A stretch of DNA of 64,000 nucleotides, taken from the NCBI GenBank assembly GCA_019454045.1, contig SKCR01038867.1:97813-161812 (forward strand). The letters run 5' to 3'. The DNA comes from Zanthoxylum bungeanum (taxonomy: Eukaryota; Streptophyta; Magnoliopsida; Sapindales; Rutaceae). The notes beneath the pieces were generated by a model. The model worked only from the letters and a program-made list of their open reading frames with translations. It was not told the origin of the DNA and ran no database searches. The position numbers were made by a program, and so were the translations under genes. Positions 42,916 to 54,693 of this stretch are shown piece after piece (positions within the stretch are counted from its first letter, which is position 1; each line of letters starts with the position of its first letter).

Positions 42916-43669
42916 ACCTGAAATTCATCAAAATTATAAAATGAGTCTGCTTTATCAACAAAACTAATCTAAAATATCAACCAGAAAAATATTCACACCC
43001 AAAGGACAATTCAGTTCACGTTATCGACATCCACATTAGCATAAATAGAATCATATAAGGATAAAATCAAAATTATGTTCAAACCAAAAAAGACATAACT
43101 TTGTAATCATAAACAATTCTTGCTTTGCAAATCAATTTTTCTCTTGCTGTAATTTTTTTTTATCCCTAGAAATTCAGCAATAGGTTGTTAAAAGGAAACA
43201 AATGCAATTAAAAGACTCTCACCTGATGGCCTTTAAAGGAACCGAATTGGATACGAGTTCACGCGCAATCAATTCGTCTTTAAACCTAAATTCAACCATA
43301 AAAGAAAATCATCAAAACGAATCGTTTTAAACAAATCCCAAAATTGTGAGGAGGAAAAAAAAAACTTTTTTTTTTTACCTTGAGGACAAAGGAGAATTGA
43401 AGATTTAATATCGAATTGTTGGAAGAAGGAAAAATCGAAGCCAATAAAGAAGAGGAGTTTTTGTTTTGTTCGTTCGTTTGGTTTCTTGATCTCAGTTTCG
43501 TTGGAAATGAGATGGAATCCTCTATCTCTAACGACGTCAACAATATAACAGTAATCCCACCTAATTTATTTTATTTTATTTTACATTTTATTACTTTTGT
43601 ATTTATTAGGTTATTACAATAAATATATATATAATTTAAATATTTTTAAACTTCCACACCACATCACAG
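42916..43669 (-). promoter_or_regulatory. LSD1-like 5' UTR introns and promoter
   Basis: A first 5' UTR exon seems to lie in about 43378-43540, with a second ending at 43223. Both are followed by GT donors, and a leader intron of about 300 bases precedes the coding exon. The promoter would begin near 43550, where composition turns AT-rich. No specific element is assigned. Confidence 0.4.
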
Positions 43670-44894
43670 TTTCATATTAAATTTATAAAATTAAATTAAT
43701 AAATTTATTAAATAAAAATCAAACTACAATAAATATACATATTATAATTTTATAAGAATTCTATTATAACAATATAATATATTATAGTATGATGTTAAAA
43801 TAGAAACATACTGTTAAATTATTTAAAATTAACATAATCTCCACAATTAATATTTATAATTAAATTATAAAATTAAATTAATAAATTATTAACATAAGAA
43901 ACTTATTACAATATAAAAATATAATACACTATTAAAGTAAGAAACCTATTAATTTAATTAATTAATTAATATTATTAAATAATAAAATTAAATAAAGAAA
44001 CCTATTATAAGAAAACATATTATAATTTGTCATTAAAATAAAAAACATATGTGACACTTAATCTCTACAATTAATTTTTATTATTGAATTATCAAATTAA
44101 ATATATTTATAATTATTTTTGTATTAAATACAAAATTTATTACAATAAAGTACATATTATAATTTTATAAGAACTGTATTATAATAAAAAAACATATTAT
44201 TTTATCCTATTACAATTAAAAAAACACTATTAAATTATAAAATTAAATTAATAAATCTATTAAATAAGAACCATATTATAACAATAAAATATATTATATT
44301 ATCCAATTAATTTTTGAATAATATCACAGATAATCCGACAAAGAATATATACACATACATAAATATATATACTTAATTTCTATAATTTTTTTTTATTTCT
44401 TATTATAATAAGAATATATATTATAATCTTCTATTAAAATAAACAAAATGTGACACTTAATCTCTACAATTAATATTGTTATTATTAAATTATAAAATTG
44501 AAATAAAAAACATATTACAATATAAAAATATAATCTCCTAATTAAATAAAAAAAAAACCTAAATAGTAGCCGCCAATAAAACCTATCCAATTTTTTGAAT
44601 TTCGGGTCTATTGTGATTTGTTATTTTATTTTGAATTATTTCTGTAAATTTTTTTATTTAATGATTTTTTATTATTTACAATGTTTTAGGATGCAGACTC
44701 TAACTATTAGCTCTTGCACAGTGAATTCAAAATATTATTTGAGAACTGATAGACAAACAAATAAAATATAAATATTGTTTGTAAGTAAATCAATTGTCTC
44801 ATTTAAACTATAAAACCGGCAATATCCGAAGCATTTACAATATCAATACCTAAAATATATTCTCAACACGCACAAAGTGCGGGCCATGTGCTAG
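43670..44894 (+). mobile_element. AT-rich repeat ending in Helitron-like 3' terminus
   Basis: This is the same AT-rich family as 1-500 and 1421-1800 (shared phrases TGTGACACTTAATCTCTACAATTAAT, ATTACAATATAAAAATATAATCTCC). The right end has a short hairpin, GCACAAAGTGC (44871-44881), 10 bases before CTAG (44891-44894) followed by T. This is the layout of plant Helitron ends: hairpin, CTRR, host T. No helicase gene is present. The left border is not determined. Confidence 0.4.
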
Positions 44895-44966
44895 TTCAAA
44901 TAAATTTTTATAAGTCATTCATTGGAGTAATAAAAGTAAAAGGGCTATAGATGCTTTTAGATATGA

Positions 44967-45510
44967 CCAATGTTTTAAAATCCGACCCAGTCCCTCAACC
45001 CATGATAGAGAGAAAGTTAAGGGTCAGAGGTCTGATCGGGTGTCAATAATATATTACTATTTTATTATAAAATGAGATTATGGACGCTTGGGGAATGGAG
45101 ACAAAATAAATAAAATGGCCTTTATCCCACGTCGGTCAGTTCAAAAAAACAAAAGCTAATACTTCACTAAAATATGGATGTGCCCTTATCCTACATCGGT
45201 TAGTTCAAGAAATCAAGAGCCAATATTTCATTATAAAAATGATCGTTGCCAAAAGAAAATTATAAGATTAATAATTGGGCTCAAATGGCTTGTATTATTT
45301 GAGCCCCGAATGATTCATATGTTATTGTTTTTTAATTAACTCAAAACGCCACAAAACTCAGACTGGGTCACCGATTTGCCGATTGAACAGACCGAGTTAG
45401 CGGGTTTGGGACCGGATCAATTTAAAGCCGGTTTTATGGGTCAGAATTTGAACCAGGTCACAAATTTTTCGATTGGACTAACCGGTCTGGTCTTAGTTTT
45501 AAAACATTGG
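44967..45510. mobile_element. MITE-like element with CCAATGTTTTAAAA ends
   Basis: CCAATGTTTTAAAA at 44967 is mirrored by TTTTAAAACATTGG ending at 45510, with subterminal GGACCGG/ACCGGT words. Two imperfect copies of CCTTATCCCACGTCGGTTAGTTCA (about 45120 and 45185) lie inside. No target duplication was resolved and no coding region is present. Confidence 0.5.
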
Positions 45511-46339
45511 TTATAACATCTCAATCATAGACAACACTATAAGTACATTGTTCATGATCAAATTCGGTATCGATCCTATAATTTTTGGTATTTTTTAAAA
45601 TAAAATATTTAACCTATTAATATTACATTAAAAATAAATTGTAACCGCTTGTAGGATACAGATGTTGGACGACGTTGTTCCAGGCTCGCGGTCTGGTCGG
45701 GAGTACGGAGTAGCCCAAAGGGGAACTAAACTGGAGAAATAACATGGAGTCGCCACCCGGTGTGAACCGGGAAAATGATTTAAGGCCACACTCACCCCTC
45801 GCAAGGGAATACCTCAAACTGTTGGGTTCGGAATGGTCCCTTACTTATGCCACTTATAATGATATGATTTGTGCAATAATCTAACCAAGCCTAAACAACA
45901 TATATTTCCAAGGACAATTTATTCATAAGTTTGTATGTATAAAATAAATCATCATAACGGCAAACATACGATATCACACAATAATCTCATGAACATGTTT
46001 AATCATCAAACACGAAAAATAAATAACAACCTAAACATAAACGTAAATTGAACGCCTATTGCGAAAAAAGATAACCAAATCATGCACAGGGGAATAACGT
46101 ACTAATGACTAAATCATGCTTAAGAAACAAGTAAGATCCTAACGACCTAATCATGCTTTGAGAAATAAGTAACATACTAACGACCTAATCATGCTTGAAC
46201 ACAATCTCACGAACACATCAAATAGATAAATGAAGGAATACAAATGGATGATAACAGTAAAATTGTCAATAATGGAATGGTATGATTAATTACATAATGT
46301 AAGAGAGATCACCCAAGAAGCAATCATGCATGAAATGAA

Positions 46340-47365
46340 AAGGAATCAGTTCAGTGTATGTGCGTTCGTGTAGCGTTCGAAAATGCGTTCGAACGGTAAA
46401 CAGAAGGTTCGCGTTTGAGAACGCGTTCAAACGAGACCAGACCCTATGCATGATAAAACAAAGAAAATAAATGCGCGTTCGAGTAACGTTTGTAAACGCT
46501 AGGGGTGTTCGCGGTGCGGTTCAGGGCGGTTTTTTCGTTTTTTACTTCAAACCGCGCGGGTTGGCGGTTTGGGAAATTCGAAAACGAAACCGCAAAGTTG
46601 ATACGGAAAACCACGACGGTTCGGGTTGGCGGTTTAGCGGTTTGGGCGGTTCGGGTCGGCGGTTTGGATTATTATTTTTTTTAGCTAATGACCTGGAAGA
46701 TATTAAATTATCATCATATGCAACTATAACCTACCATCAACAAAATGAGGGAAAACAAATACTGCAACTTCGGAAATCAGAGGTAATACATGATTTATGA
46801 AAAAAGTAAAGTGCAATTCTGCAAGATCCCAGTTCTGTGTTGAAGGGAGTGACTAGAGTTCCCTAATTTTCTATTGACACAAATCCTATATTTGTTGCTT
46901 TACCAATAAAAGTGCAAACTTTATAAAGCTTCAAGTCAGCAAGCTGTTCTAATTCTTTGTAAGACTCCTATCCACTAAAATAAACTTGGTGTGTATTGAC
47001 TAAAATTTGCGGTTTGAGCGGTTTGCGGTTTGACATGGGTCAAAATCGCACACCGACCCGAAATTTGCGGTTCGATTCGGTGCGGTTCAAAATCATTTTT
47101 AATATTTTTTCAAACCGCGCGGTTCGGTTCGCGGTTTGACCCGAAATTGTGTTCACCCCTAGTAAACGTGTTCGAACGGTAAACAGAAGGTTCGCGTTCG
47201 TATAGCGTTCGAGAACACGTTCGAACGGGATAAGACCTGATGCATGATAAAACAAAGAAAATACATGCGCGTTCGAGTAGCGTTTGTAAACGCGTTCGAA
47301 CGGTAAACAGAAGGTTCGCGTTCGTATAGCGTTCGAGAACGCGTTCGAACGGGACAAACCTGATA
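46340..47365. repeat. Tandem repeat of GCGTTCGAACGG-type unit, split by hAT element
   Basis: Units of about 105 bp contain GCGTTCGAGTAGCGTTTGTAAACGC, a GTTCGAACGGTAAACAGAAGG segment and CATGATAAAACAAAGAAAAT. One and a half copies precede 46500 and two follow 47161. Overlapping minus-strand ORFs here come only from the repeat. Confidence 0.8.
46500..47161. mobile_element. hAT-type non-autonomous element with 8-bp TSD
   Basis: Begins TAGGGGTGTTC and ends GTTCACCCCTA (662 bp). Flanks are GTAAACGC (46492-46499) and GTAAACGT (47162-47169), the 8-bp duplication expected of hAT insertions with one mismatch. Subterminal regions are rich in GCGGTTTGG and CCGCGCGG repeats. The centre (46680-46785) looks like a captured exon. 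No transposase is present. Confidence 0.85.
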
Positions 47366-47399
47366 CATGATAGACGACGCAACACATACATAGATAAGC

Positions 47400-48070
47400 A
47401 AATGCACAATGTAGGACCCCGTGTGCTCGATTGAACTCATTCTTTCAATCGGGTGTACCTTGTCCGGCGCGACAAAAAATCGTGGTAAAGGTAGCCTTTA
47501 GGCATTTTCCCTCGAATATAGGACCTTTAATCCACCCTAGTTAGCCCATGCGCACTAGAATGTAATGTATGCGTAAATAAAGCAATGATATGCAAAAGGT
47601 AAATGACATAATAAAAGGCGCCGCAAAACATCGTGGTAAAGGTAGCCTTTAGGTATTTCCCTCGAATAGAGGACTTTTAATCCACCTTAGTTAGCCCATG
47701 CGAATTATATTACAATGCATACAAATGAATGAGACAATAATATGGAATTCCGTATATCCGATTAAACATATCTCACATTCAATCAAACATACTTCGTCCG
47801 GCGCGGCAAAGCATCGTGGCAAAGGTATCCATTTGGCTTTTCATCCCTCAAAACGGAGGACCTTTAATCCACCCTAGCTAGCCCATGCGCATTACATCAC
47901 AATGCATAAAAGATAAAGACAACAATATATGACCTCGTGTACTCGATTGAACATATCTCTCATTCAATCAAACACACTTCGTCCGGCGCGGCAAAGTATT
48001 GTCGTAAATGTAGCCTTTTAGACTTTTCTTCCCTCAAATAGAGAACCTTTAGAACAACATACTAAGCCCA
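47400..48070. repeat. Tandem repeat with GGCGCGGCAAA and CTTTAATCCACC
   Basis: Four imperfect copies with a period of about 130-220 bp share TCCGGCGCGGCAAA, CGTGGTAAAGGTAGCCTTTA, CCCTCGAATAGAGGACCTTT, and TCCACCCTAGTTAGCCCATG. The copies start near 47450, 47620, 47795 and 47975. They lie inside the large solo LTR. Confidence 0.75.
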
Positions 48071-49423
48071 TGCGCACTATATCATCAACACATAAACACA
48101 CAACGTACGTAAAGTAAATGGCGAAATGATAAAATGCGAATAACAAACGAACAAGATACAAAAGCAACGTGAAACATGTGCCATTTGCTCAAGTGGTACG
48201 TGGAGTTGTTTCCCAAGTACAGACCGCACTACCGTCCATTCGGATTCGACTACGGAATTTACGTCTGGGTTTCTATCCTATATACCACAAGAGACGACAC
48301 ATTTTCCCATCCATTCAAAGGCCACAACATGCATCCACAAACGACTCGCATCCGAAGAAAATAAATAAAACAATTAAAAGATGAATGAAAGTAAATAGGA
48401 AAAGTTCCATCAGGTCTAACCTTTTAAAATCGTCTCTCGAAATTGCGTTACAACGGCCGTCGGAAGGATTGATGCTTCGCAACTCCTCCGGTTCACTGGT
48501 CCACTGCTTCTTTTCGCTGTTTCGCTGCTTGGGGCTGCTGTTTTTACTTCGTTTTGCTGATGTTTCGTGCGGTTATTTAAGGATTTAAAATGCAGTTTTT
48601 GTTCACTATTTTAGGTAATATAGGCCACTGTTTGGGGTGATTTTGTTGGTGATGTAGGGGCTGTCTAGAGTTGTGTTTCGGTGGTTGTTTATGCGGAAAT
48701 GGAGAGGGTTTGATGGATGAGTATTCGGCAATGCAGAGAGAGGAGAAGGAGAATTGTTTGTTTGTTGCTTCTTGTCTTAGGCGTGAATGCTATGAGAGTT
48801 TTGGGTGCTAATGCTTTGCAGAATTTTCCGTGATTTGTATGTATGTGCTAGGGTGGGAAATGTTGGATTTATGTTTTTTTTTTATAGGCAAAGGCTATGG
48901 TTTTCTTTGTTTGAATAGGAAATGAATCAATGTAATCATGAGTGGCATCTCATAATTAGTGTCTCACAAGGAAAATATCTAGTTAATTGGGGACATGATT
49001 TGGCTTAATTAGGAATATCATATATTTGATTTGTTTCATTTAGGTATGTGAATTATTTAATTTAGGGAGGATATTATTTTAATTTGTGACATGTGTTTTA
49101 AATATTTTAATTATTTTGGGTGGGTTTTGGTGGGCTAATTGGGCTTGGGTCGTGAGGCTAGCAACAAAACCAGAAGTACCGACACCGTTCGAACGCCAAT
49201 TCGAACGCTACACGAACGCCCGCAATCTGCTTGACGTTCGAATGTGTTCACGAACGCAGCACGAACGAAAGCAGTGAACATGTGAATCGAATCCGATGAC
49301 ATACTTGTTCTGAATTTCCCCTTCCGACATTCGTTTCCCGCGACTTCCGTGACTTAAAAGGTAGTGTCTCCAAATGAGACTCATCATAGGGACTTACATG
49401 CAAAATGCAGTGCCTACACCGCT

Positions 49424-50226
49424 CTAAAATAAAATCATGCCACATCTTTCATTTCAAATCAATAAATATTTAGGAAAATGACATATATACCCCCAAGATT
49501 TTATGTAATGGACAAACATACCCCTTAATTTTGAAATGGATATATAAACCCAAAATTTAATATATATTTTTTCGTAACATATAAAACATATAGAGTAAAT
49601 TAGGAACCATCCAATAACTAAATAATAAATCAATTCCTTCTTATCTATATGAGTTGGTGAGAGGTATCTCTTTCTTTTTTCTAACCCATGCGAGCTAGCG
49701 AGGGGTTTATAAGTTTCCTGTGAGCAGATTTTTTTATTTTTTTTTAAAGAATATTTAAAACTAAATTTAGTCGGTTCAAATTACTTATCATATCATTGTT
49801 AATTGAGCCAAAAATTGTTATAGAAAATACGAGACATTTCGAATTATTGTCAAAGTCAGCAAAAATTCTAAAGTTATTTTAATATTAAACCTTAGACGTC
49901 TCTTTAGAAGGAAAAAAATGTATTGCTCCAATTATCTTATTAATTTTCCTTTAGGTGTCTTGTCTTGAATTAGTTAAACAGAAAATTCAAAAATTGACTA
50001 CGTGTATGAGAATGAGATTGCAATTTGCAACTCCTGTCCATCACATACAAAAAAAATAATAATAATAAAAACACGATTGAAGGGTGAATTGGTCAAAATT
50101 TCCGTCAACAAGACTCGTATTTTCAATCGCCTTGTTGTTCAAGATAACGTTGATTTGTATTTCTATCTCTTAAATAATAATTTACAACTATATGTTTAAA
50201 TTCGTTACGTGTCAATGGTAATTAGT
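49424..50226. other. Spacer between solo LTR and copia element
   Basis: AT-rich sequence without a recognisable gene or element. Confidence 0.35.
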
Positions 50227-51044
50227 TATATTGTTGAGATAAAACACACACAATAGAGGTGAATTGAGAGAAAATTCTTTTTTATTTCTCACTAAACAAA
50301 GAATTACAAAGCTTACAAATCAAAGCTTTACAAAAAACTCTCAAACACTTTACTCTCTATTATACACTCACTTATGAGTTATAGGATGATAACAATGGTT
50401 CTCAAAGCTCCATTTTATAGTGCTCAAAATCGTGTGAACAGTGCCACACGGTTTTGGCAAATTTTTCAACTCAAGCTTTCAGTGGAAAGCTTACCAATTC
50501 TTTCAACCTTGCTTTTGGTGGCTTTTGGTATCTTCTGCATGAAAGTTGCATGCACAGCTCACAGAGCTGTCTTCAACAAATCTCTCACTCGGTGAAGATT
50601 TCCCCAAAATCTGAGCCGACTATCAATCATCCAAACCGGATCCTCCAAAGGATCATCCCCTGGCCGCATCTGTATGACTGCCTACGTACCCTGAGTTGGG
50701 ATCAAGCCAATCGTAGTTCTATGTATCTCCCCACTCTGACTATGTGGAGAGTTTTGTCATCCCGGCTATGACACGACAGATTTCAAGCTTCTCCTTCGGT
50801 AAAACCTTCGTGAACATATCGGCACCGTTGTCGTCGGTGTGAATTTTCCTGAGTTCTAACAGCCTTGAGCTCATGACGTCCCGTATCCAGTGATACCTCA
50901 CATCGATATGTTTTGACCTCGAGTGAAATGTGGAATTTTTACCGAATAGATAGCACTCTGGCTATCGCAGTACAAAATGTACTTCTCTTGCTTGAAACCC
51001 AATTCCTGGATGAATGTCTTCATCCACAACAATTCCTTGCAAGC

Positions 51045-51508
51045 TTATGTAACTGCAATGAATTCTGCCTCTGTTGTAGAAAGTGCAACACATCTCTGCA
51101 ACCTAGACTGCCATGCCACAGCTCCTCCTGAGAGAGTAATCAGATACCCCGAAGTAGACTTTCGGGTATCCACATCTCCTGCCATATCTGAATCGGTGTA
51201 GCCCATCAACACTGGTTCGCTGCTTCCAAAACATAGCCTCATTTTAATGTGCCTCGAAGATACCGCATAATCCATTTGATCGCATTACAGTGTTCCCGTC
51301 CTGGGTTTGACATAAACCGGCTGACCAATCCAACTGAGTGTGTTAAGTCTGGTCTCGTGCACATCATGGCATACATGAGACTTCTCACTGCTGAGGTGTA
51401 TGGAAACTGTTTCATTTCCTCCTTCTCTGTCTCAGTAGAGGAACTCTGTTGTGTACTCAATCTAAAGTGGGTAGCAAGAGGAGTGCTAACCGCTTTAGCC
51501 TTGTCCAT
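51045..51508 (-). pseudogene. Copia RNase H and RT C-terminal part
   Basis: Two overlapping frames give the RT tail (MYAMMCTRPDLTHSVGLVSR, then RHIKMRL) and the copia RNase H signature with YTDSDMAGDVDTRKSTSGYL and STTEAEFIAVT. A frameshift near 51250 separates them. Confidence 0.85.
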
Positions 51509-52492
51509 CTAGAATCTCTGAAGTACCTTCTCGATGTACTCCTCCTGTGACAAGTATAACCTCATGGCTTTCCGATCACGGCCGATACTGATGCCAAGAA
51601 TCTGTTTAGCTGGCCCCAAGTCTTTCATCTCAAAAGACTTACTCAATTGCTGCTTCAAATTATCAATCTTCGATTGATTCTGGCCAACTATCAACATATC
51701 ATCTACATATAATAGTAAGATGATAAAGTCATCGTCAGAAAATTTCTGAACGAAGACACAATGGTCTGAAGTGGTCTTCTTGTATCTCTGCTCCCCCATA
51801 ACTGACTCGAACTTCACGTACCACTGTCTCGGTGCCTGTTTCAAACCGTAGAGGCTTTTCCTGAGTCTGCACACATAGTCCTCTTTCCCGCTGACTCTGA
51901 AGCCTTCTGGTTGCTCCATATAAATTTCTTCTTCCAGATATCCGTGAAGAAATGCGGTCTTGACATCCATCTACTCAACTTCCAGATCGAGGCTTGCTGC
52001 TAAGCTGAGTACCACTCTGATGGATGTCATCTTCACAGGAGAGAAGATTTCATCAAAGTCAATGTCTTTTCTCTGATTGAATCCCTTGACGACTAGCCTG
52101 GCTTTGTACCGGGGTTGTGAAGTGTGCTCCTGTTGCTTCACCCTGTACACCCATTTGTTCTTCAAAGCCCGTTTGCCTCTTGGCAATTTCACCAACTCAA
52201 ATGTGTGATTGTCATGTAAAGATTTCATCTCATCTTGCATGGCTTCCTCCCACTTTTCTCTGTCTTCTGTTTCCACAGCCTCCTGGTAGCTCCCGGGTTC
52301 TCCCCCGTCAGTAAGCAGCACATACTCATATGCAGAGTATTTGGTTGAAGGTCGTCTCTCTCTGTTAGACCTTCTATGTGGAACTGTTGGTGTAGCTTCT
52401 GGTACTAGTGGTTGATCATGATCATCATCTCTTGGAGCTTCATCACATGTACCCTCCTGTCTGGGAACCTCATCTTCAACTCGTACTGGCAC
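51509..52492 (-). pseudogene. Copia reverse transcriptase
   Basis: The frame 51971-52492 gives the region from [19 protein letters not shown] to [19 protein letters not shown]. The next frame, after one stop, gives DVKTAFLHGYLEEEIYMEQP, SLYGLKQAPRQW, and the catalytic LLYVDDMLIV. Motifs are complete apart from the stop between the two parts. In an intact element this copies element RNA to DNA. Confidence 0.9.
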
Positions 52493-52504
52493 CGGTGTAT
52501 GAGG

Positions 52505-53401
52505 TTATGAATTCACATTTCTGTATTGCTGGGGCATTATCTTCATCTCCTTTCTGATATCTTCTATGGTATGGTCTTCAACAAAGACAACATATCGGCT
52601 CCTGACGATCTTCTTTTCCACATGATCATACAGTTTGTAGCCGAAATCATCCTGACCATAGCCAATAAAGACACACTGTCGCGTCTTTGCATCAAGCTTG
52701 GATCTCTCGTCCTTTGGGATGTGTACAAATGCTTTGCACCCAAAGACATGCAAGTGTTAGTATGACACTTCTTTACCTGTTCAAGCTTGGTTAGGAACAT
52801 TACCTTTCAGTACGACCGCTGGGGACATGTTCAAAACATGTACTGTTGTGTTGAGTGCTTCCCCTCAAAATGTCTTCGGCAGCTTGGCTTGTGACAGCAA
52901 GCTTCTGACCCTTTCGCACAAGGTTTTGTTCATCCTCTCAGCTAGGCCATTCAGTTGAGGTGTCTTCGGAGGTGTCGTTTGATGTCGGATTCCTTGCGTC
53001 TTGCAGTACTGATCAAACGGACCTCTGTATTCTCCACCGTTATCTGTTCTGATGCATTTGAGTTTCTTACTGGTTTCACTCTCCACCAGGGCGTGAAACT
53101 CCTTTAACACTCCTAGCACTTGATCTTTTCTCTTCAAGGTGTATGCCCATATCCTCCTTGAATGATCATCTATGAATGTCACAAAGTAAAGTGACCCACC
53201 AAATGTTCTTGTCTGCATCGGACCACATACATCTGAATGTATGAGGTCAAGTACCTCCGGTTTCTGTTGAGGCGGGGAGCTCTGGAATGACACTCTATTC
53301 TGCTTTCCAGCCATGTAGTGTTCACACTTCCGTAAGTGTGAGTTCTTCAATTCGGGAAGAACATTCTGCCTGCGTAGTATCTCCATCCTCGTTTGACTCA
53401 T
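52505..53401 (-). pseudogene. Copia integrase
   Basis: Read on the - strand, the core carries the D,D,E residues: the first Asp in DLIHSDVCGPM, the second in IRTDNGGEYRGP, and the Glu in NGLAERMNKTL. The C-terminal part (HVFGCKAFVHIPKDERSKLD, then GYGQDDFGYKLYDHVEKKIV) follows after a break near 52860. In an intact element it inserts the DNA copy into the genome. Confidence 0.88.
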
Positions 53402-54693
53402 GTGACCGAGCTTTTTGTGCCATAGCTCGGCTGTCTAATTACTGTTGACTGTATTTATGCTACTATTTGAAAGCTTAGCATGCATCAAATACAGAGTTGA
53501 ATCTTTCTTACCTCGTGCCACCACCATTGATCCTTTAGTGAGCTTTCAGGTTCCGTCACTAAAGGTTCTGCAGAAACCTTCATCATCTAGTTTGCCTGTT
53601 GAGATCAGGTTTAACCGGATGTCAGGGATGTGTTTGACTCCATTCAACACTAGCCTTGTCCCGTTGTCTGTTTCAAGGCAGATGTCTCCAATACCGACGG
53701 CTTTGGACTGTCTGTCATTCCCTATCCTTACAGCACCGTAGTCTCCTGGTGTGTAAGATGAAAGAAGTCTCTTCGAGATATGGCGTGTATAGAGGCGCCA
53801 CTATCTATCACCCAACTGGTCTCGTGGCTGGTAAGATTCACAACATCTTCTTCATATATAATGAAGAACTGTATAGAGGTATTGTCGGTGGTAGTAGCAA
53901 CTCTTTTTTGATTAGAGTCACAATCTCTCATGGACTGCTCGTTCTTCAGTTTGTAGCAATCCCTCTTCATATGGCCTTTCTTTTTGCAGTGATAGCACTC
54001 AATATCTTTAGTTCTTGATTTACCTCGGTTCTTGTCTGGTCTACATGGGCCTCGGCTTTTACTCCTCCCCATTCTGGTGTTCTTTTTTGTCACTAGAGCT
54101 TCTGAGGTTGAGGCTGATGCTGACTCCTGCATTATCGTCCTCTTTTCTTCCTCGAAGATCCTGGTCTTTGCCATCTCCATAGTGACTTTCCCATCTGTGG
54201 TTGAATTTATCACCGTAGATCTGAATGTTTCCCAATATTCTGGTAACGTATTAAGAAGTATTAAGCCATTTACCTCATCTCCGAAGTCTATGCCCAATCC
54301 AGACAATTCTTTCATTGTTCCGAGGAAATCGTTGATGTGGTCTGCCACAACTGTACCTTCCTGGTATTTCAACCCCATCATCTTCTTGATGTAGTACAAC
54401 TTGTTGTTGCCAGTCTTTGCTCGGAAAAGCTCCTCCAGCTTTCTCCATAAAACACGTGCATTTGTCTCTTCACTGACATGGTTCACGATACTGTCGTCGA
54501 TCCACTGACGAATAGTACTGCATGTTTTCTGGTGAAATGCTCACTTCTCATCGGATATTCCTTCTGGTTTCTGCTCCAGAAATACTGATCCATCATAGTC
54601 CTTCACATACAGAAGGTCTTTCATCCTTCCTCTCCATGTGAAATAGTTTGTACTGGTTAACAAAACCATTTTTCCGTTGCCCCCATCCATCAT
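53402..54693 (-). pseudogene. Copia gag and protease
   Basis: From ATG 54693 (MMDGGNGKMV), gag contains LWRKLEELFRAKTGNNKLYY, LLNTLPEYWETFRSTVINST, and a zinc knuckle CYHCKKKGHMKRDC. The protease follows with the active-site block WVIDSGASIHA. Stops near 54540 and in the protease-integrase linker break the frame. Confidence 0.88.

Larger units (their letters stand above)
45650..49418 (+). mobile_element. Large solo LTR (3.8 kb) with internal insertions, TSD CCGCT
   Basis: The unit starts TGTAGGATACAG and ends GTGCCTACA (inverted ends TGTAGG/CCTACA). It is flanked by CCGCT at 45645-45649 and 49419-49423. No gag-pol is found. The phrase TGGAGTCGCCACCCGG near 45748 is common in large plant gypsy LTRs. 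Subtracting the hAT insertion leaves about 3.1 kb. It includes two tandem arrays (46340-47365 and 47400-48070). Confidence 0.85.

Noticed and set aside
47040..47440. Three overlapping minus-strand ORFs of about 95-115 residues
   Set aside because: All are translations of the GCGTTCGAACGG tandem repeat in different frames and of the hAT end; no protein family.
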